Positions 49,853 to 58,440 of a stretch of DNA of 64,000 bases are shown here, piece after piece. The notes under the pieces are model-generated. The model was not told the origin of the DNA. It worked only from the letters and a program-made list of their open reading frames with translations, and searched no databases. Source of the stretch: VRUE01 sp963817905 (GTDB lineage: Bacteria > Actinomycetota > Thermoleophilia > Solirubrobacterales > 70-9); assembly GCA_963817905.1 (NCBI GenBank), contig CAWFPS010000002.1, positions 620,001-684,000 of the forward strand. Direction: 5' to 3'. The position numbers were made by a program, and so were the translations under genes. Every line of letters starts with the position of its first letter. The first letter of the stretch is position 1.

Positions 49853-51016
49853 ATGGATTTCGATGCCCCTACGAATCCATTCAGCTTCGGGTCTCTAGCC
49901 CTGGATGACTCATTTGCCGACCGCGAAGACGAGGTCGCCGAGTTGACCAGCGACGTGCGCAATGGTCAGGACGTCGTTATCTTCGCCCCGCGCCGTTGCG
50001 GAAAGTCTTCGCTGATCTGGAGGGTGGTGCGGGTGCTCGCGGCGGAACGGGTTCTCGTGGCGCAGGTCGACCTGATGACCACGCAAACCAAGGAGGGCTT
50101 GGCCGCCGCTCTGGCGAAGTCGATCTACGAGCAGATCGCGAGTCCGCTGGAGCGGGTGCGGGAGAAGGCCCTGGCGCCCTTTCGCAGCCTGCAGCTGCAG
50201 CCGACTATCAACGTCAACCCGAACGATGGCTCCTTCTCGTTCAGCTTTGGAGTCGCCCAGAAGCCCGCTGACATCGACGCGACGCTGGAGCGGTTGCTCG
50301 AGCTGCCCGCCGAGCTGGGCGGAGCCAGGAGCAGGCGGACAGCCCTGGTCATGGACGAGTTCCAGGAGATCGTCGAGATTGACCCCAGTCTGCCCAAGCT
50401 CCTGCGCTCAGCCTTCCAGACGCAGCCCGAGGTGTCCCACGTCTACTTGGGGAGCAAGCACCACATAATGGAGCGGATCTTCAACGACGCCAACGAGCCT
50501 TTCTGGCGCAGCGCCAAGTCGATCGAGCTGGGGATGATTCCCGCAGAGCCCTTCGCTGAGTTCATCGCCGAGCGCTTCCGTTTGACCGGGAAGGCGGTTG
50601 ATCCCGGGGTTGTACGAATGCTGCTCAGGCGCACCGGGGGCCACCCTTACGCGACGCAAGAGCTCTGCTATTTCCTCTGGGAGCAGGCTGGCAAGGTGCC
50701 GGCTTCCGAGCAAGAGCTCGAACAGGCGCTTGCCGCCGTCCTGCACTCAGAGCACGCGCACTTCGGACTTCTCTGGGACAACGCTTCCGCGGTTCAGCGG
50801 ACGCTGCTGGTGGCGTTGGCCCGGGAGACAGGCCGACCCTTCACCGCCGAATATCGCAAGCGTCATGAGCTTCCCGCGACGACGAACGTGCAGAAGGCTC
50901 TGCGGACGCTGGTGAAACGCGAAGTCGTGGCCGGCGAAGACGGCACTTATCGCATTGCCGAACCATTCCTCGCCGAGTGGGTACGAGCCACCATCGGCGG
51001 AGTCGATCCCGGCTGA
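49853..51016 (+). CDS. STAND-like AAA ATPase
   Basis: A 387-residue P-loop ATPase of the archaeal-type/STAND ATPase group: Walker A FAPRRCGKSS (44-53), Walker B TALVMDEFQEI (163-173), a sensor region VYLGSKHHIMERIF and a C-terminal winged helix (AEYRKRHELPATTNVQKALR, then TLVKREVVAGEDGTYRI). Such proteins often act as molecular switches, some in defence or as transcription regulators. No effector domain is fused. ATG 49853 is chosen over TTG 49817 because the conserved NPFSFG start motif follows it closely. Confidence 0.82.
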   Translation: MDFDAPTNPFSFGSLALDDSFADREDEVAELTSDVRNGQDVVIFAPRRCGKSSLIWRVVRVLAAERVLVAQVDLMTTQTKEGLAAALAKSIYEQIASPLERVREKALAPFRSLQLQPTINVNPNDGSFSFSFGVAQKPADIDATLERLLELPAELGGARSRRTALVMDEFQEIVEIDPSLPKLLRSAFQTQPEVSHVYLGSKHHIMERIFNDANEPFWRSAKSIELGMIPAEPFAEFIAERFRLTGKAVDPGVVRMLLRRTGGHPYATQELCYFLWEQAGKVPASEQELEQALAAVLHSEHAHFGLLWDNASAVQRTLLVALARETGRPFTAEYRKRHELPATTNVQKALRTLVKREVVAGEDGTYRIAEPFLAEWVRATIGGVDPG

Positions 51017-51025
51017 TGTCGAGAA

Positions 51026-51101
51026 GAGAGCCGGGTGTCCCTCCCCAAAACACTCAAGAGCGGCCTACGGCCGCTCGTTTGGGGAGGGACACCCGGCTCT
51101 C
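51026..51101. repeat. Large intergenic palindrome, AAAACACTCAAGAGCGGC-core type, copy 2
   Basis: Near-perfect arms GAGAGCCGGGTGTCCCTCCCC / GGGGAGGGACACCCGGCTCTC around AAAACACTCAAGAGCGGCCTACGGCCGCTCGTTT (given in parts: AAAACACTCAAGAGCGGC, CTAC, GGCCGCTCGTTT). It ends directly before the stop codon of the convergent acyl-CoA dehydrogenase. The core matches 39751-39827, but the outer arms differ in sequence while remaining self-complementary. Confidence 0.85.
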
Positions 51102-52316
51102 CTACCGCAGTTCAGACGAAGACTTCCCGAGCAACTGCCGGGCCACAATCAGCAACTGGATCTGCTGGGTCCCCTCGAAGATGTCGAGGATCTTGGCGTC
51201 GCGCGCCCACTTCTCGAGCAGCTCGTTCTCGCCGTAGCCGAGGCTGCCACACAGCTCGACGCAGCCAAGCGCGACGTCGACGCAGGTGCGCCCCGCCTTC
51301 GCCTTCGCCATCGAGGCTTGCAGCGAGTTGGGCTTGCCGTTGTCGGCCATCCAGGCCGCCTGCAGGGTGAGCAGGTGCGCCGCCTCGTAGTCGGACTCCA
51401 TTTCGAGGTAGCGGGCCGCTGCCGCGGACTGGGAGAGGGCGGGCGTGTCGTAGTCGATCTCGACGCCGGCCTCCTCGAGCCGCTTGCGGGTCTCCTCGAG
51501 CGAGGCGCGGGCGACGCCGACCGCCATCGCGGCGACCAGCGGCCTCGTGTTGTCGAACGTCTGCATCGCCCCGCCGAAGCCCTGCTTGGTGTTGATCTCC
51601 GGATCGCCGAGCAGCGCCTCCTTCGGCACCCGGCAGTTCTGCAGGGTGAAGTTGGCGGTGTCGGAGGCGCGGATGCCGAGCTTGTGCTCGAGCCGGTCCA
51701 GCTTCAGGCCCGGGTTGTCGCGCTCGACGATGAACGACTTGATCGCCGCCCGCCCGACTTTGCGGTCGAGCGTCGCCCAGACCACGATCAGGTCGGCGCG
51801 GTCGCCCGAGGTGACGAAGATCTTCTCGCCGTTGAGCACGTACTCGTCGCCGCTGAGGTCGGCCGTGGTGCGGATCGCGGCCGAGTCGGAGCCCGCCTCG
51901 GGCTCGGTGATCGCCATCGCCGCCCACTTGCCGCCGTAGCGCTCCAGCTGCTCGTCGCTCGCCACCGAGGCGATCGCCGAGTTGCCGAGGCCCTGGCGGG
52001 GCATCGAGAGCAGCAGGCCGACGTCGCCCCAGCAGAGCTCGATGATGCCGAGCACGGTGGAGAGGTTGGAGCCGTTGCGGTTGCCGGTATCGCCGTCGCC
52101 GTTTGACTCGCGGCGCACGCCCGCGGCACCGGCGCCGCCGATGTCGGAACCCTCGTTCATCCCGTCGATCAGCGAGGCGAGCATGTCGAGCTCCTTGGGG
52201 TAGGAGTGCTCGGCCTCGTCGTACTTGCGCGAGATCGGTCGGAAGACCTCGGTCGCGACCTGGTTGGCCTGGCTGGCCAGTGGCTTGAACTTCTTCGGTA
52301 TCTCTAGGTTGATCAT
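51102..52316 (-). CDS. Acyl-CoA dehydrogenase (second of pair)
   Basis: A 404-residue flavin enzyme that introduces a 2,3-double bond into acyl-CoA. AMAITEPEAGSDSAAIRTTA (FAD/substrate signature), GEKIFVTSGDRADLIVVWA, and the C-terminal GSLGYGENELLEKWARDAKI with DIFEGTQQIQLL are typical. The base region ends in EGT, the catalytic Glu position of medium-chain-type enzymes. An unusual Gly/Asn/Asp-rich insert lies near residues 57-83. It is last in the operon, 15 bases after its paralogue. A heterodimer with that neighbour is possible. Confidence 0.92.
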   Translation of the reverse strand: MINLEIPKKFKPLASQANQVATEVFRPISRKYDEAEHSYPKELDMLASLIDGMNEGSDIGGAGAAGVRRESNGDGDTGNRNGSNLSTVLGIIELCWGDVGLLLSMPRQGLGNSAIASVASDEQLERYGGKWAAMAITEPEAGSDSAAIRTTADLSGDEYVLNGEKIFVTSGDRADLIVVWATLDRKVGRAAIKSFIVERDNPGLKLDRLEHKLGIRASDTANFTLQNCRVPKEALLGDPEINTKQGFGGAMQTFDNTRPLVAAMAVGVARASLEETRKRLEEAGVEIDYDTPALSQSAAAARYLEMESDYEAAHLLTLQAAWMADNGKPNSLQASMAKAKAGRTCVDVALGCVELCGSLGYGENELLEKWARDAKILDIFEGTQQIQLLIVARQLLGKSSSELR

Positions 52317-52331
52317 GGCTTTCCTTTAGCT

Positions 52332-53669
52332 CTAGACGAGCAGGGCGCCCTCCATAACGCCCGCTGCGCGGAGGTCGCGGTACCAGCGCTCGACCGGGTG
52401 CTCCTTGACGAAGCCGTGGCCGCCCAGCAGCTGCACCCCTTCGGAGCCGATCTGCATGCCCTTCTGGGAGCAGAGGCGCCGGGCCATCGCCGCCTCGCGG
52501 GCGAAATCCTGGCCCTGGTCGGCGCGGCTGGCCGCCCGGTAGGTGGTGAGCCGCATCCCTTCGGACTCGATGCCGATGTCGGCGACCGCGAAGGCGACGC
52601 CCTGGCGGTTGGAGATCGGTTCGCCGAAGGCGGTGCGCTCGTTGACGTATTGCTTGACGTAGTCGAGCGTCGCCTCGGCGGCGCCGAGGGTGAGAGAGCA
52701 CCAGGCGATGCGAGCGCGCTGCACGCACTCGACGTAGGCATCGCGCTTGCCCTCGCCCATCAGGGCGCCGGCCGGCAGCTTCACGTCCTCCAGCAAGAGG
52801 CGGCCGGTGGCCGCCGGACGCAGCCCCATCGCCGGCTCGTCCTCGACCGTGAGGCCGGATGTGCCCGACTCGATCACGAACAGAGCCGGGCCCAGGTCCT
52901 CGGCCTCGGCCGCGACGACGAAGAGCTCGCACTCCTTGGGGCGGGCGAGCAGCGACTTGGTGCCGCTGAGAACCCAGTCATCGCCGTCCTTGCGCGCCGT
53001 CGTCTCCAGCTTCAGCGGGTCGAAGAGGGGACGCGGCTCGAGGATCGCCAGGGCCGCCGCGGGCGTGTCCTCGCCGGTGAAGGCGGGCAGGTAGGTCGCC
53101 TCCTGCTCGGGCGTGCCCCAGTGGCCGATCGCGGTGGCGACCGCGCCGGGGGCGAGTGCCGCGTAGGCGATGCCCATGTCGCCGTGGGCGAGCGCCTCGC
53201 CGATCAGGACGCTGGTCACCGCGGCCTGCTCGTGCATGACGCCGCCGAGCTCCTCGGGAACGCCGAGCATGTTGACACCGAGCTCGTTGGCCTGGGAGAG
53301 CAGCTCGGCCGGCGCCTCGCGGTCGAAGTCGGCCTGCTTGGCGAGGGGCCGAACCTTCGCCTCGGCGAAGTCGCGCACCCCTTCCTGCAGCATCTGCTGC
53401 TCGTCGTCGGGGCTGATGTCGAAGAGCGCCCGCGGCTTGCTCGGCTTCTGCCGCGCCGGCCCGGTCAGGTTCTGGGCGGCCTTGAAGGTGCGCCCGGCGG
53501 CGGTCGCCGAGCGGAAGCCGTTCTTGGTGCCGGTGAAGAGCGCCCGCTCGACTTGCTTGCGGATGCGGATGCGGTCGAGCAGGTCTGAGCCGGCCAGCTT
53601 GTTGAGCCAGCGCAGGCCGAGCCCCATGCTGCGCTCGGCCACTCCCTTCTCCTCGGTTGCGGTGGCCAT
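52332..53669 (-). CDS. Acyl-CoA dehydrogenase (first of pair)
   Basis: A 445-residue acyl-CoA dehydrogenase-fold protein with a roughly 85-residue N-terminal extension before the usual start (LFDISPDDEQQMLQEGVRDF). The substrate-binding region reads AALAILEPRPLFDPLKLETT instead of the common TEPxAGSD, so the FAD-contact motif is changed. The C-terminal GSEGVQLLGGHGFVKEHPVE and RWYRDLRAAGVMEG segment lacks the EGT catalytic Glu. It may be a non-catalytic partner of the following dehydrogenase. It starts two bases after the MaoC stop. Confidence 0.87.
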   Translation of the reverse strand: MATATEEKGVAERSMGLGLRWLNKLAGSDLLDRIRIRKQVERALFTGTKNGFRSATAAGRTFKAAQNLTGPARQKPSKPRALFDISPDDEQQMLQEGVRDFAEAKVRPLAKQADFDREAPAELLSQANELGVNMLGVPEELGGVMHEQAAVTSVLIGEALAHGDMGIAYAALAPGAVATAIGHWGTPEQEATYLPAFTGEDTPAAALAILEPRPLFDPLKLETTARKDGDDWVLSGTKSLLARPKECELFVVAAEAEDLGPALFVIESGTSGLTVEDEPAMGLRPAATGRLLLEDVKLPAGALMGEGKRDAYVECVQRARIAWCSLTLGAAEATLDYVKQYVNERTAFGEPISNRQGVAFAVADIGIESEGMRLTTYRAASRADQGQDFAREAAMARRLCSQKGMQIGSEGVQLLGGHGFVKEHPVERWYRDLRAAGVMEGALLV

Positions 53670-53671
53670 CT

Positions 53672-54609
53672 CTACTTCCTCCCGTCTTTTGTCTTGGCCT
53701 CGAGCGGCGCCAGGTGGCCGTCGAGGTGCGGCGTGCCGCGCTTGGCGTCACGGACCGCGAAATCGATCTCTGCTTCCTGTGAGCTGCTGGCGAACTCGAC
53801 CCTCCCCGGGAGCAGGATCGGCTTGCGAAAGCGAACGTCGACCTCGAAGGCGTCGGGCAGGCGGCTCTCGAGTGCCGCCAGGCAGCGCGCCTTGCTCCAC
53901 ATCCCATGGGCGATCGCCCGCGGAAAGCCAAGCGCCTTGGCGCTCAGCGCGTGCATGTGAATCGGGTTCCGGTCCCCCGACACAGCCGCATACTGCCGCC
54001 CCAGGTCGCCGCCAAGCCTCCAGATAGCCCCAGCCCCCCCGTCCCCCGCCGCCGATGGGCCGATACGTCAAGGCGACCTTGACGTATCGGCCCATCGGCG
54101 GGCGGTTTGGGGGTGTCGACTCCGCCGCGGCGGAGCATTGTGCTGGTGGACTCCCAGACGATCCGGTTGCCGGCCTTGACCTTGGTCTGCAGGCTGAAGG
54201 TGCGGCCCTTGGGGTGGGGTTGCAGCTTTGTCGGCTTGACCTTGATCGTCAGCTCCTCGCCGAGCCCGATGCGGCGCTGCTGGACGATCCGATTCTCGAT
54301 GTGGACCAGGCCGACGGCGCCGAAGGGGAAGCTGCCATCGGCCATCACGGCCATCTGCAGCGGGAAGGCGAGCACGTGCGGGTAGGTGGGTGGCAGGTGG
54401 TCGCGCAGGGCGAAGCCGCAGGTCTTGGCGTAGGCGGCGACCTGCTCGGCCTCCGCCCGAACCGCCGGCAGTTCCAGCTCCACCTCGGGGACCTCCGCGC
54501 CGCGGCCCGGGACGAAGGGAAGCAGCGAGGCGCCGGGGATCATCGGTGCCGCGGCGCGGGCGTAGAGCGGCAGGATGCTCGGCGGGCCTTCCAGGGTGCG
54601 CGTTTCCAT
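53672..54609 (-). pseudogene. MaoC-like (HtdX-type) enoyl-ACP/CoA hydratase, broken by a 53-bp palindrome
   Basis: Two hot-dog domains. The N-terminal one (METRTLEGPPSILPLYARAA to IVWESTSTMLRRGGVDTPK) reads in one frame from ATG 54609, which overlaps the FabG stop (TGATG). The catalytic C-terminal one (VSGDRNPIHMHALSAKALGF, PRAIAHGMWSKARCLAALES) is in another frame. Between them sits a perfect 53-bp palindrome at 54049-54101. Deleting exactly those bases gives continuous KPPGDGGAGAIWRLGGDL in frame and a protein of about 294 residues. The catalytic Asp and His of GDRNPIH are intact. MaoC hydratases convert enoyl to 3-hydroxyacyl thioesters. Either the insertion disables the gene or the palindrome is an assembly artefact. 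Confidence 0.85.
54049..54101. repeat. 53-bp perfect palindrome inserted in the MaoC linker
   Basis: Arms of 25 bp (54049-54073 and 54077-54101) reading CCGCCGATGGGCCGATACGT and on to CAAGG, with a 3-base loop CGA. Length 53 is two more than a multiple of three, accounting exactly for the frameshift of the host gene. No second copy is seen in the window. Confidence 0.92.
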
Positions 54610-55932
54610 CACGCCCCCAGCAGGCTCTGCCCGCAGACGCGGACGACGTTGCCGTTGACGCCGGTCGAGGCCGGGCTGGCGAACCAGGCGATCGTCTCGG
54701 CGACGTCGACCGGCAGGCCGCCCTGCGACATGCTGTTCATCCGGCGGCCGGCTTCGCGGATCGCGATCGGCATTTTCGCCGTCATCTGGGTCTCGATGAA
54801 GCCGGGGGCGACCGCGTTGATCGTCGCCTTGCGCTTGGCCAGCTCCGGGGCCAGTGCCTCGACCATGCCGATCACGCCGGCCTTCGAGGTGGCGTAGTTG
54901 GTCTGTCCGGAGTTGCCGGCGATGCCGCTCATCGAGGAGACGCAGACGATGCGCCCGTTGGGGCGCAGCAGCTTGCGCTCGAGCAGCTCGTCGTCGATCC
55001 GCTCCTCGCTGGAGAGGTTGATCTCCATCAGCGTCGACCAGCGGTCCTCGGGCATCTTGGCGATCGTGCGATCGCGGGTGACGCCGGCGTTGTGGACGAG
55101 GACGTCGATCCCATCGGGGATCGCCGCCGCGATCTGCAGCGGCGCGTCGGGCTCGGTTATGTCGAGCTCGATCGTCTCGGCGCCGAGCCGGGCCGCGACC
55201 GCGGCCAGGTCGGTCGAGAGGGCCGGCACGTCGAGCAGGACGAGCTCGGCGCCGTCGCGGTGCAGGGTCTCCGCGATCGCCTCCCCGATCCCGCGCGAGG
55301 CGCCGGTGACGAGCGCAACCTTGCCCTCGAGCGGGCGCGTCCCAGTCGACCTCGGGTGCCTTGGTCACGCCCTTGCCGATCTCGATCACCTGGCCGGATA
55401 CGTAGGCCGAGCGCGGCGAGAGCAGGAAGCGCAGGGTGGAGTCGATCTCCCCCTCGGCGCCCTCGGCGACGTAGACCAGCTGCACGGCGATGCCGCGGCC
55501 GATCTCCTTGGCCAGGGAGCGGGTGAAGCCCTCCAGCGCCCGCTGCGCGGTCGCGGCGCGGGGCGGCAGGCCCGCCGGTGGCGTGCCGAGCACGACGACG
55601 CGTCCGGAGCGCTGCACCCGCTTCACGTTGGGATGGAAGAAGCGCTGCAGCTCGACCAGCTCGGTCGAGTCGGCGATCCCGGTGGCGTCGAAGACGAGGG
55701 ACTTGACCCGGGCGTCGGCCGTCTCAGGCTTGGCCGTGCCGACCGCGCCGAGCAGGCGCTCGATCGGCTTCTCCAGCCGCCCGCGCGGGGCCCCGCCGGC
55801 CAGCACCGCGCCGGATAGTGCCGGTGAGCCGGGCGCGTAGCGCTCCAGCTCGGCCGGCTGGGGCAGGCCGACCCGGCCGGCGATCATCCGGCCCGGGGGC
55901 GAGGTGACTACCTGTGTGTAGAGGTCGCTCAT
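54609..55932 (-). pseudogene. fabG4: FabG4-type 3-oxoacyl-ACP reductase, frameshifted
   Basis: The high-molecular-weight FabG architecture: an N-terminal flavodoxin-like half (MSDLYTQVVTSPPGRMIAGR to YVSGQVIEIGKGV) and a C-terminal SDR half with PLEGKVALVTGASRGIGEAI, HNAGVTRDRTIAKM, VCVSSMSGIAGNSGQTNYAT and SKAGVIGMVE. The two halves lie in different frames. One extra C near 55333-55337 (coding strand GACGCG-C-CCGCTCGAG) joins them. The enzyme reduces 3-oxoacyl thioesters. Total length without that base equals 440 residues, near Mycobacterium FabG4. The shift falls in the domain linker; mutation or base error. Confidence 0.87.
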
Positions 55933-57224
55933 CGGTTATCTCCTCCCGTTGCTTCGAGTGCGGCGACGACGCCCTGGCCGGCGGCCGCGCAGATGCTGAT
56001 CAGGCCGCGGCCGGAGCCGCGCTCGTGCAGCTCCTTGGCGAGGCTGGCGACGATCCGCCCGCCGGTCGCGGCGAAGGGGTGTCCCGCCGCCAGCGAGCCG
56101 CCGTTGACGTTGAGCTTCTCGGCCTCGATCGGGCCGAGCGGCTCGTCCTTGCCGAGCCGGTCGCGGCAGAAGGCCGGGTCCTCCCAGGCCTTCAGCGTGC
56201 AGAGCACCTGGGCGGCGAAGGCCTCGTGGATCTCGTAGAGGTCGAAGTCGCCGAGGCCGGCGTCGATCCGGTCGAGCATCCGCGGCATCGCGTAAGCGGG
56301 CGCCATCAGCAGGCCCTCGCGCTTGTGCACGTGGTCGACGGCCGCGGTCTCCCCGGTGACGAAGTAGGCCAGGACCGGCAGGTCGCGTTCCATGGCCCAC
56401 TGCTCGTCGGCGAGCAGCACCGCCGAGGCGCCGTCGGAGAGCGGGGTCGAGTTGGCCGCCGTCATCGTCCCGTCCTCGCCGCCGAAGACCGGGCCGAGCT
56501 TGGCCAGCTTCTCCTCGGAGGAGTCGGGACGGAGGTTCTGGTCGCGCTCGAGGCCGAGGTAGGGGCTGACCAGGTCGTCCATGAAACCGCGCTCGTAGGC
56601 GGCGGCGAGGTTGTGGTGGCTGCGTACGGCGAGGGCGTCCTGCTCGGAGCGCCCGATTTCCCACTCGGCCGCCATGATCGCGCAGTGCTCGCCCATCGAG
56701 AGGCCGGTGCGCGGCTCCTCGTTGCGGGGAATCGCCGGGACGACGTGGCTGGGGCGCACCCGGGTCAGCTGCTTGACCCGGCCGAAGGTCGACTTCTCGC
56801 GGTTGGCGTCGAGGAGGACTTCGCGCAGGCCCTCGTTGAGCCCGATCGGGGCGTCGGAGGTGGTGTCGGCGCCGCAGGCGATGCCGGAGTCGATCTGCCC
56901 GAGGGCGATCTTGTTGGCGACGAGGATTGTCGTCTCGAGGCCGGTGCCGCAGGCCTGCTGGACGTCGTAGGCGGGCGTCTCGGCGGCGAGCCGGGTGCCG
57001 AGCACGCTCTCGCGGGTGAGGTCGCGGTCGCGCGAGTGCTTGAGCACGGCGCCGCCGGCGACCTCGCCGAGCCGCTCGCCCTCGAGCCCGTAGCGGCCGA
57101 TCAGGCCGTCGAGGGCAGCGGTGAGCATGTCCTGGTTGGAGGCGCTCGAGTAGACGGAGTTGGAGCGCGCGAAGGGAATCCGGTTGCCGCCGATGACGGC
57201 AACGCGGCGTGGCTTATCGGTCAC
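55929..57224 (-). CDS. Acetyl-CoA acyltransferase (thiolase)
   Basis: A 431-residue thiolase of the FadI/FadA2 type: nucleophilic Cys in VQQACGTGLET, NSTPLSDGASAVLLADE, YEIHEAFAAQ with the catalytic His, NVNGGSLAAGHPFAATGGR with the second His, and ISICAAAGQGV near the end, where the usual second catalytic Cys is retained but the CxGGG loop reads CAAAG. It cleaves or condenses 3-oxoacyl-CoA. It overlaps FabG by four bases (ATGA) and TetR by eleven, so the operon is tight. Gene order matches mycobacterial fadA2-fabG4-htdX-fadE5. Confidence 0.92.
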   Translation of the reverse strand: MTDKPRRVAVIGGNRIPFARSNSVYSSASNQDMLTAALDGLIGRYGLEGERLGEVAGGAVLKHSRDRDLTRESVLGTRLAAETPAYDVQQACGTGLETTILVANKIALGQIDSGIACGADTTSDAPIGLNEGLREVLLDANREKSTFGRVKQLTRVRPSHVVPAIPRNEEPRTGLSMGEHCAIMAAEWEIGRSEQDALAVRSHHNLAAAYERGFMDDLVSPYLGLERDQNLRPDSSEEKLAKLGPVFGGEDGTMTAANSTPLSDGASAVLLADEQWAMERDLPVLAYFVTGETAAVDHVHKREGLLMAPAYAMPRMLDRIDAGLGDFDLYEIHEAFAAQVLCTLKAWEDPAFCRDRLGKDEPLGPIEAEKLNVNGGSLAAGHPFAATGGRIVASLAKELHERGSGRGLISICAAAGQGVVAALEATGGDNR

Positions 57225-57879
57225 TGCTTTCGCCTTTCGGTTTCGGTCGTGAGGACTTGGAAGAGGGGGTGGAGCGCAGGCGCAAGCCGGGCTCGATCGT
57301 CGCGATCAGCAGCTCGGCCGCCTCCTGCGCGGTGGTCGCCTCGGTGCGCAGCCACCAGCGGGCCAGCGCCTCGGCGGCGCCGAGCAGGGCCGAGGAGAGC
57401 GCCTCGACTTCGATCCGGGCCGCGGCGCGGCGCTTGGCGGGCAGCTGTGCCAGCAGCGATTCGGAGACCAGCTCGATCAGCCGGCCGCGGTAGACGGCGA
57501 CGCCGTCGGCGAGCTCGCCGCTGTGGGGGAGGGTCTCGTCGAAGAGGACCGCCCAGGCGGCGCGGTCGGCGTCGAGGAAGGCGAAGAAGGCGCGCAGCCC
57601 CTGGTTGAGCGCCTCGGCCGGGCTGGCGGCGTCGCCGACAGTCTCGAGGATCGTCGCGGTCAGCGCGTCGCCCGAGCGCTTCATGCAGGCGATGTAGAGG
57701 CGCTCCTTGTTGCCGAAGTAGTTGTAGAGGAGCGGCTTGGTGACGCCGACCGCGGCCGCGACCTCGTCCATTGTCACCGCCGCGTAGCCCCGCTCGGCGA
57801 AGAGCGCGTGGGCAGCGACCAGCGCCTGCTCCATGCGGTCGGCCTTGGAGAGCCGGGAACGGGTCGGGGTTGCAGCCAT
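57214..57879 (-). CDS. TetR-family regulator of the lipid operon
   Basis: 221 residues; HTH at about 30-62 (TMDEVAAAVGVTKPLLYNYF), then a helical sensor domain. ATG 57879 is preferred over TTG 57888. It is first gene of the operon and has a perfect ATATAAATTTATAT palindrome 20 bases upstream, fitting autorepression relieved by an acyl-CoA. The C-terminal tail is Ser/Lys/Pro-rich. Confidence 0.9.
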   Translation of the reverse strand: MAATPTRSRLSKADRMEQALVAAHALFAERGYAAVTMDEVAAAVGVTKPLLYNYFGNKERLYIACMKRSGDALTATILETVGDAASPAEALNQGLRAFFAFLDADRAAWAVLFDETLPHSGELADGVAVYRGRLIELVSESLLAQLPAKRRAAARIEVEALSSALLGAAEALARWWLRTEATTAQEAAELLIATIEPGLRLRSTPSSKSSRPKPKGESSDR

Positions 57880-57898
57880 CGGTGGCAACGTTACCCGG

Positions 57899-57912
57899 AT
57901 ATAAATTTATAT
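57899..57912. promoter_or_regulatory. Operator-like palindrome of the lipid operon promoter
   Basis: ATATAAATTTATAT is a perfect 14-bp palindrome in otherwise GC-rich DNA and overlaps the likely -10 region of the tetR-thiolase operon. Confidence 0.55.
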
Positions 57913-57981
57913 GTGCGTAATGTGAGCTATCGCACCTAGGCGTTGGGGGGAAGAGCCCGGTCGCTCTCCGATCGAATTGAT

Positions 57982-58132
57982 GGGAGGAGCCCGGTCGCCC
58001 TCCAGTCGAATTGATGTCGCACGCGCCTTCGGCGCTTGGCGACAAACGAAGAGCGCGGCTGCGCCGCGCCTGGAAACACGAGTGCAGCGGCCGCTTCGCG
58101 ACATTCGCCTGGAGGGCGACCGGGCTCCTCCC
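57982..58132. repeat. Large palindromic repeat, GAATTGATGTCGCACGCGC-core type, copy 1
   Basis: Perfect 24-bp arms GGGAGGAGCCCGGTCGCCCT(CCAG) / complement enclose a 103-base core with GAATTGATGTCGCACGCGC near the left and CCGCTTCGCGACATTC near the right, plus GAGCGCGGCTGCGCCGCGC in the middle. The same three blocks occur inverted at 58274-58422. Confidence 0.85.
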
Positions 58133-58273
58133 TCGACACGTCCAGATAGACGAAGCTTCAAGCGTCGCCGCAATACACAAGCTTCAAAGCAAGCAGCGAA
58201 ACCGGAACTTGAACGCTCCAGGGCAAAGCACACTTCGCGTGGACGTAGTTCGAAGCTTGTCCGCGCTTCGAGA

Positions 58274-58422
58274 GGGATGGCGGGTGCGCCTCTGGGGGAA
58301 TGTCGCGAAGCGGCGGAAATGCAATCCGGTGTCCGCGCGGCGGAGCCGCGCTCCTTCTTCGGAGCTAAGCGCGCGCAGCGCGCGTGCGACATCAATTCCC
58401 GCAGAGGCGCACCCGTCATCCC
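58274..58422. repeat. Large palindromic repeat, GAATTGATGTCGCACGCGC-core type, copy 2 (inverted)
   Basis: Arms GGGATGGCGGGTGCGCCTCT / complement (one mismatch in the outer part) enclose the inverse of the core found at 57982-58132: GAATTGATGTCGCACGCGC, GAGCGCGGCTCCGCCGCGC and CCGCTTCGCGACATTC on the minus strand. Cores match between copies; the outer arms do not, although each is self-complementary. Confidence 0.82.
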
Positions 58423-58440
58423 GCCCGGGGCATCGGCAAT

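Larger units (their letters stand above)
57946..58440. other. Repeat-filled intergenic region
   Basis: About 500 bases with no convincing gene. It contains a decayed arm (GAGCCCGGTCGCTCTCC then TCGAATTGATG, 57953-57981) and two related large palindromes in opposite orientation. Long open frames here arise from symmetry and GC bias, not from protein coding. The middle portion, 58133-58273, is AT-richer filler with AAGCTT-type short repeats. Confidence 0.7.

Noticed and set aside
57946..58422. Possible CRISPR array
   Set aside because: Repeats are few, long, in opposite orientation and palindromic, with no regular spacers.
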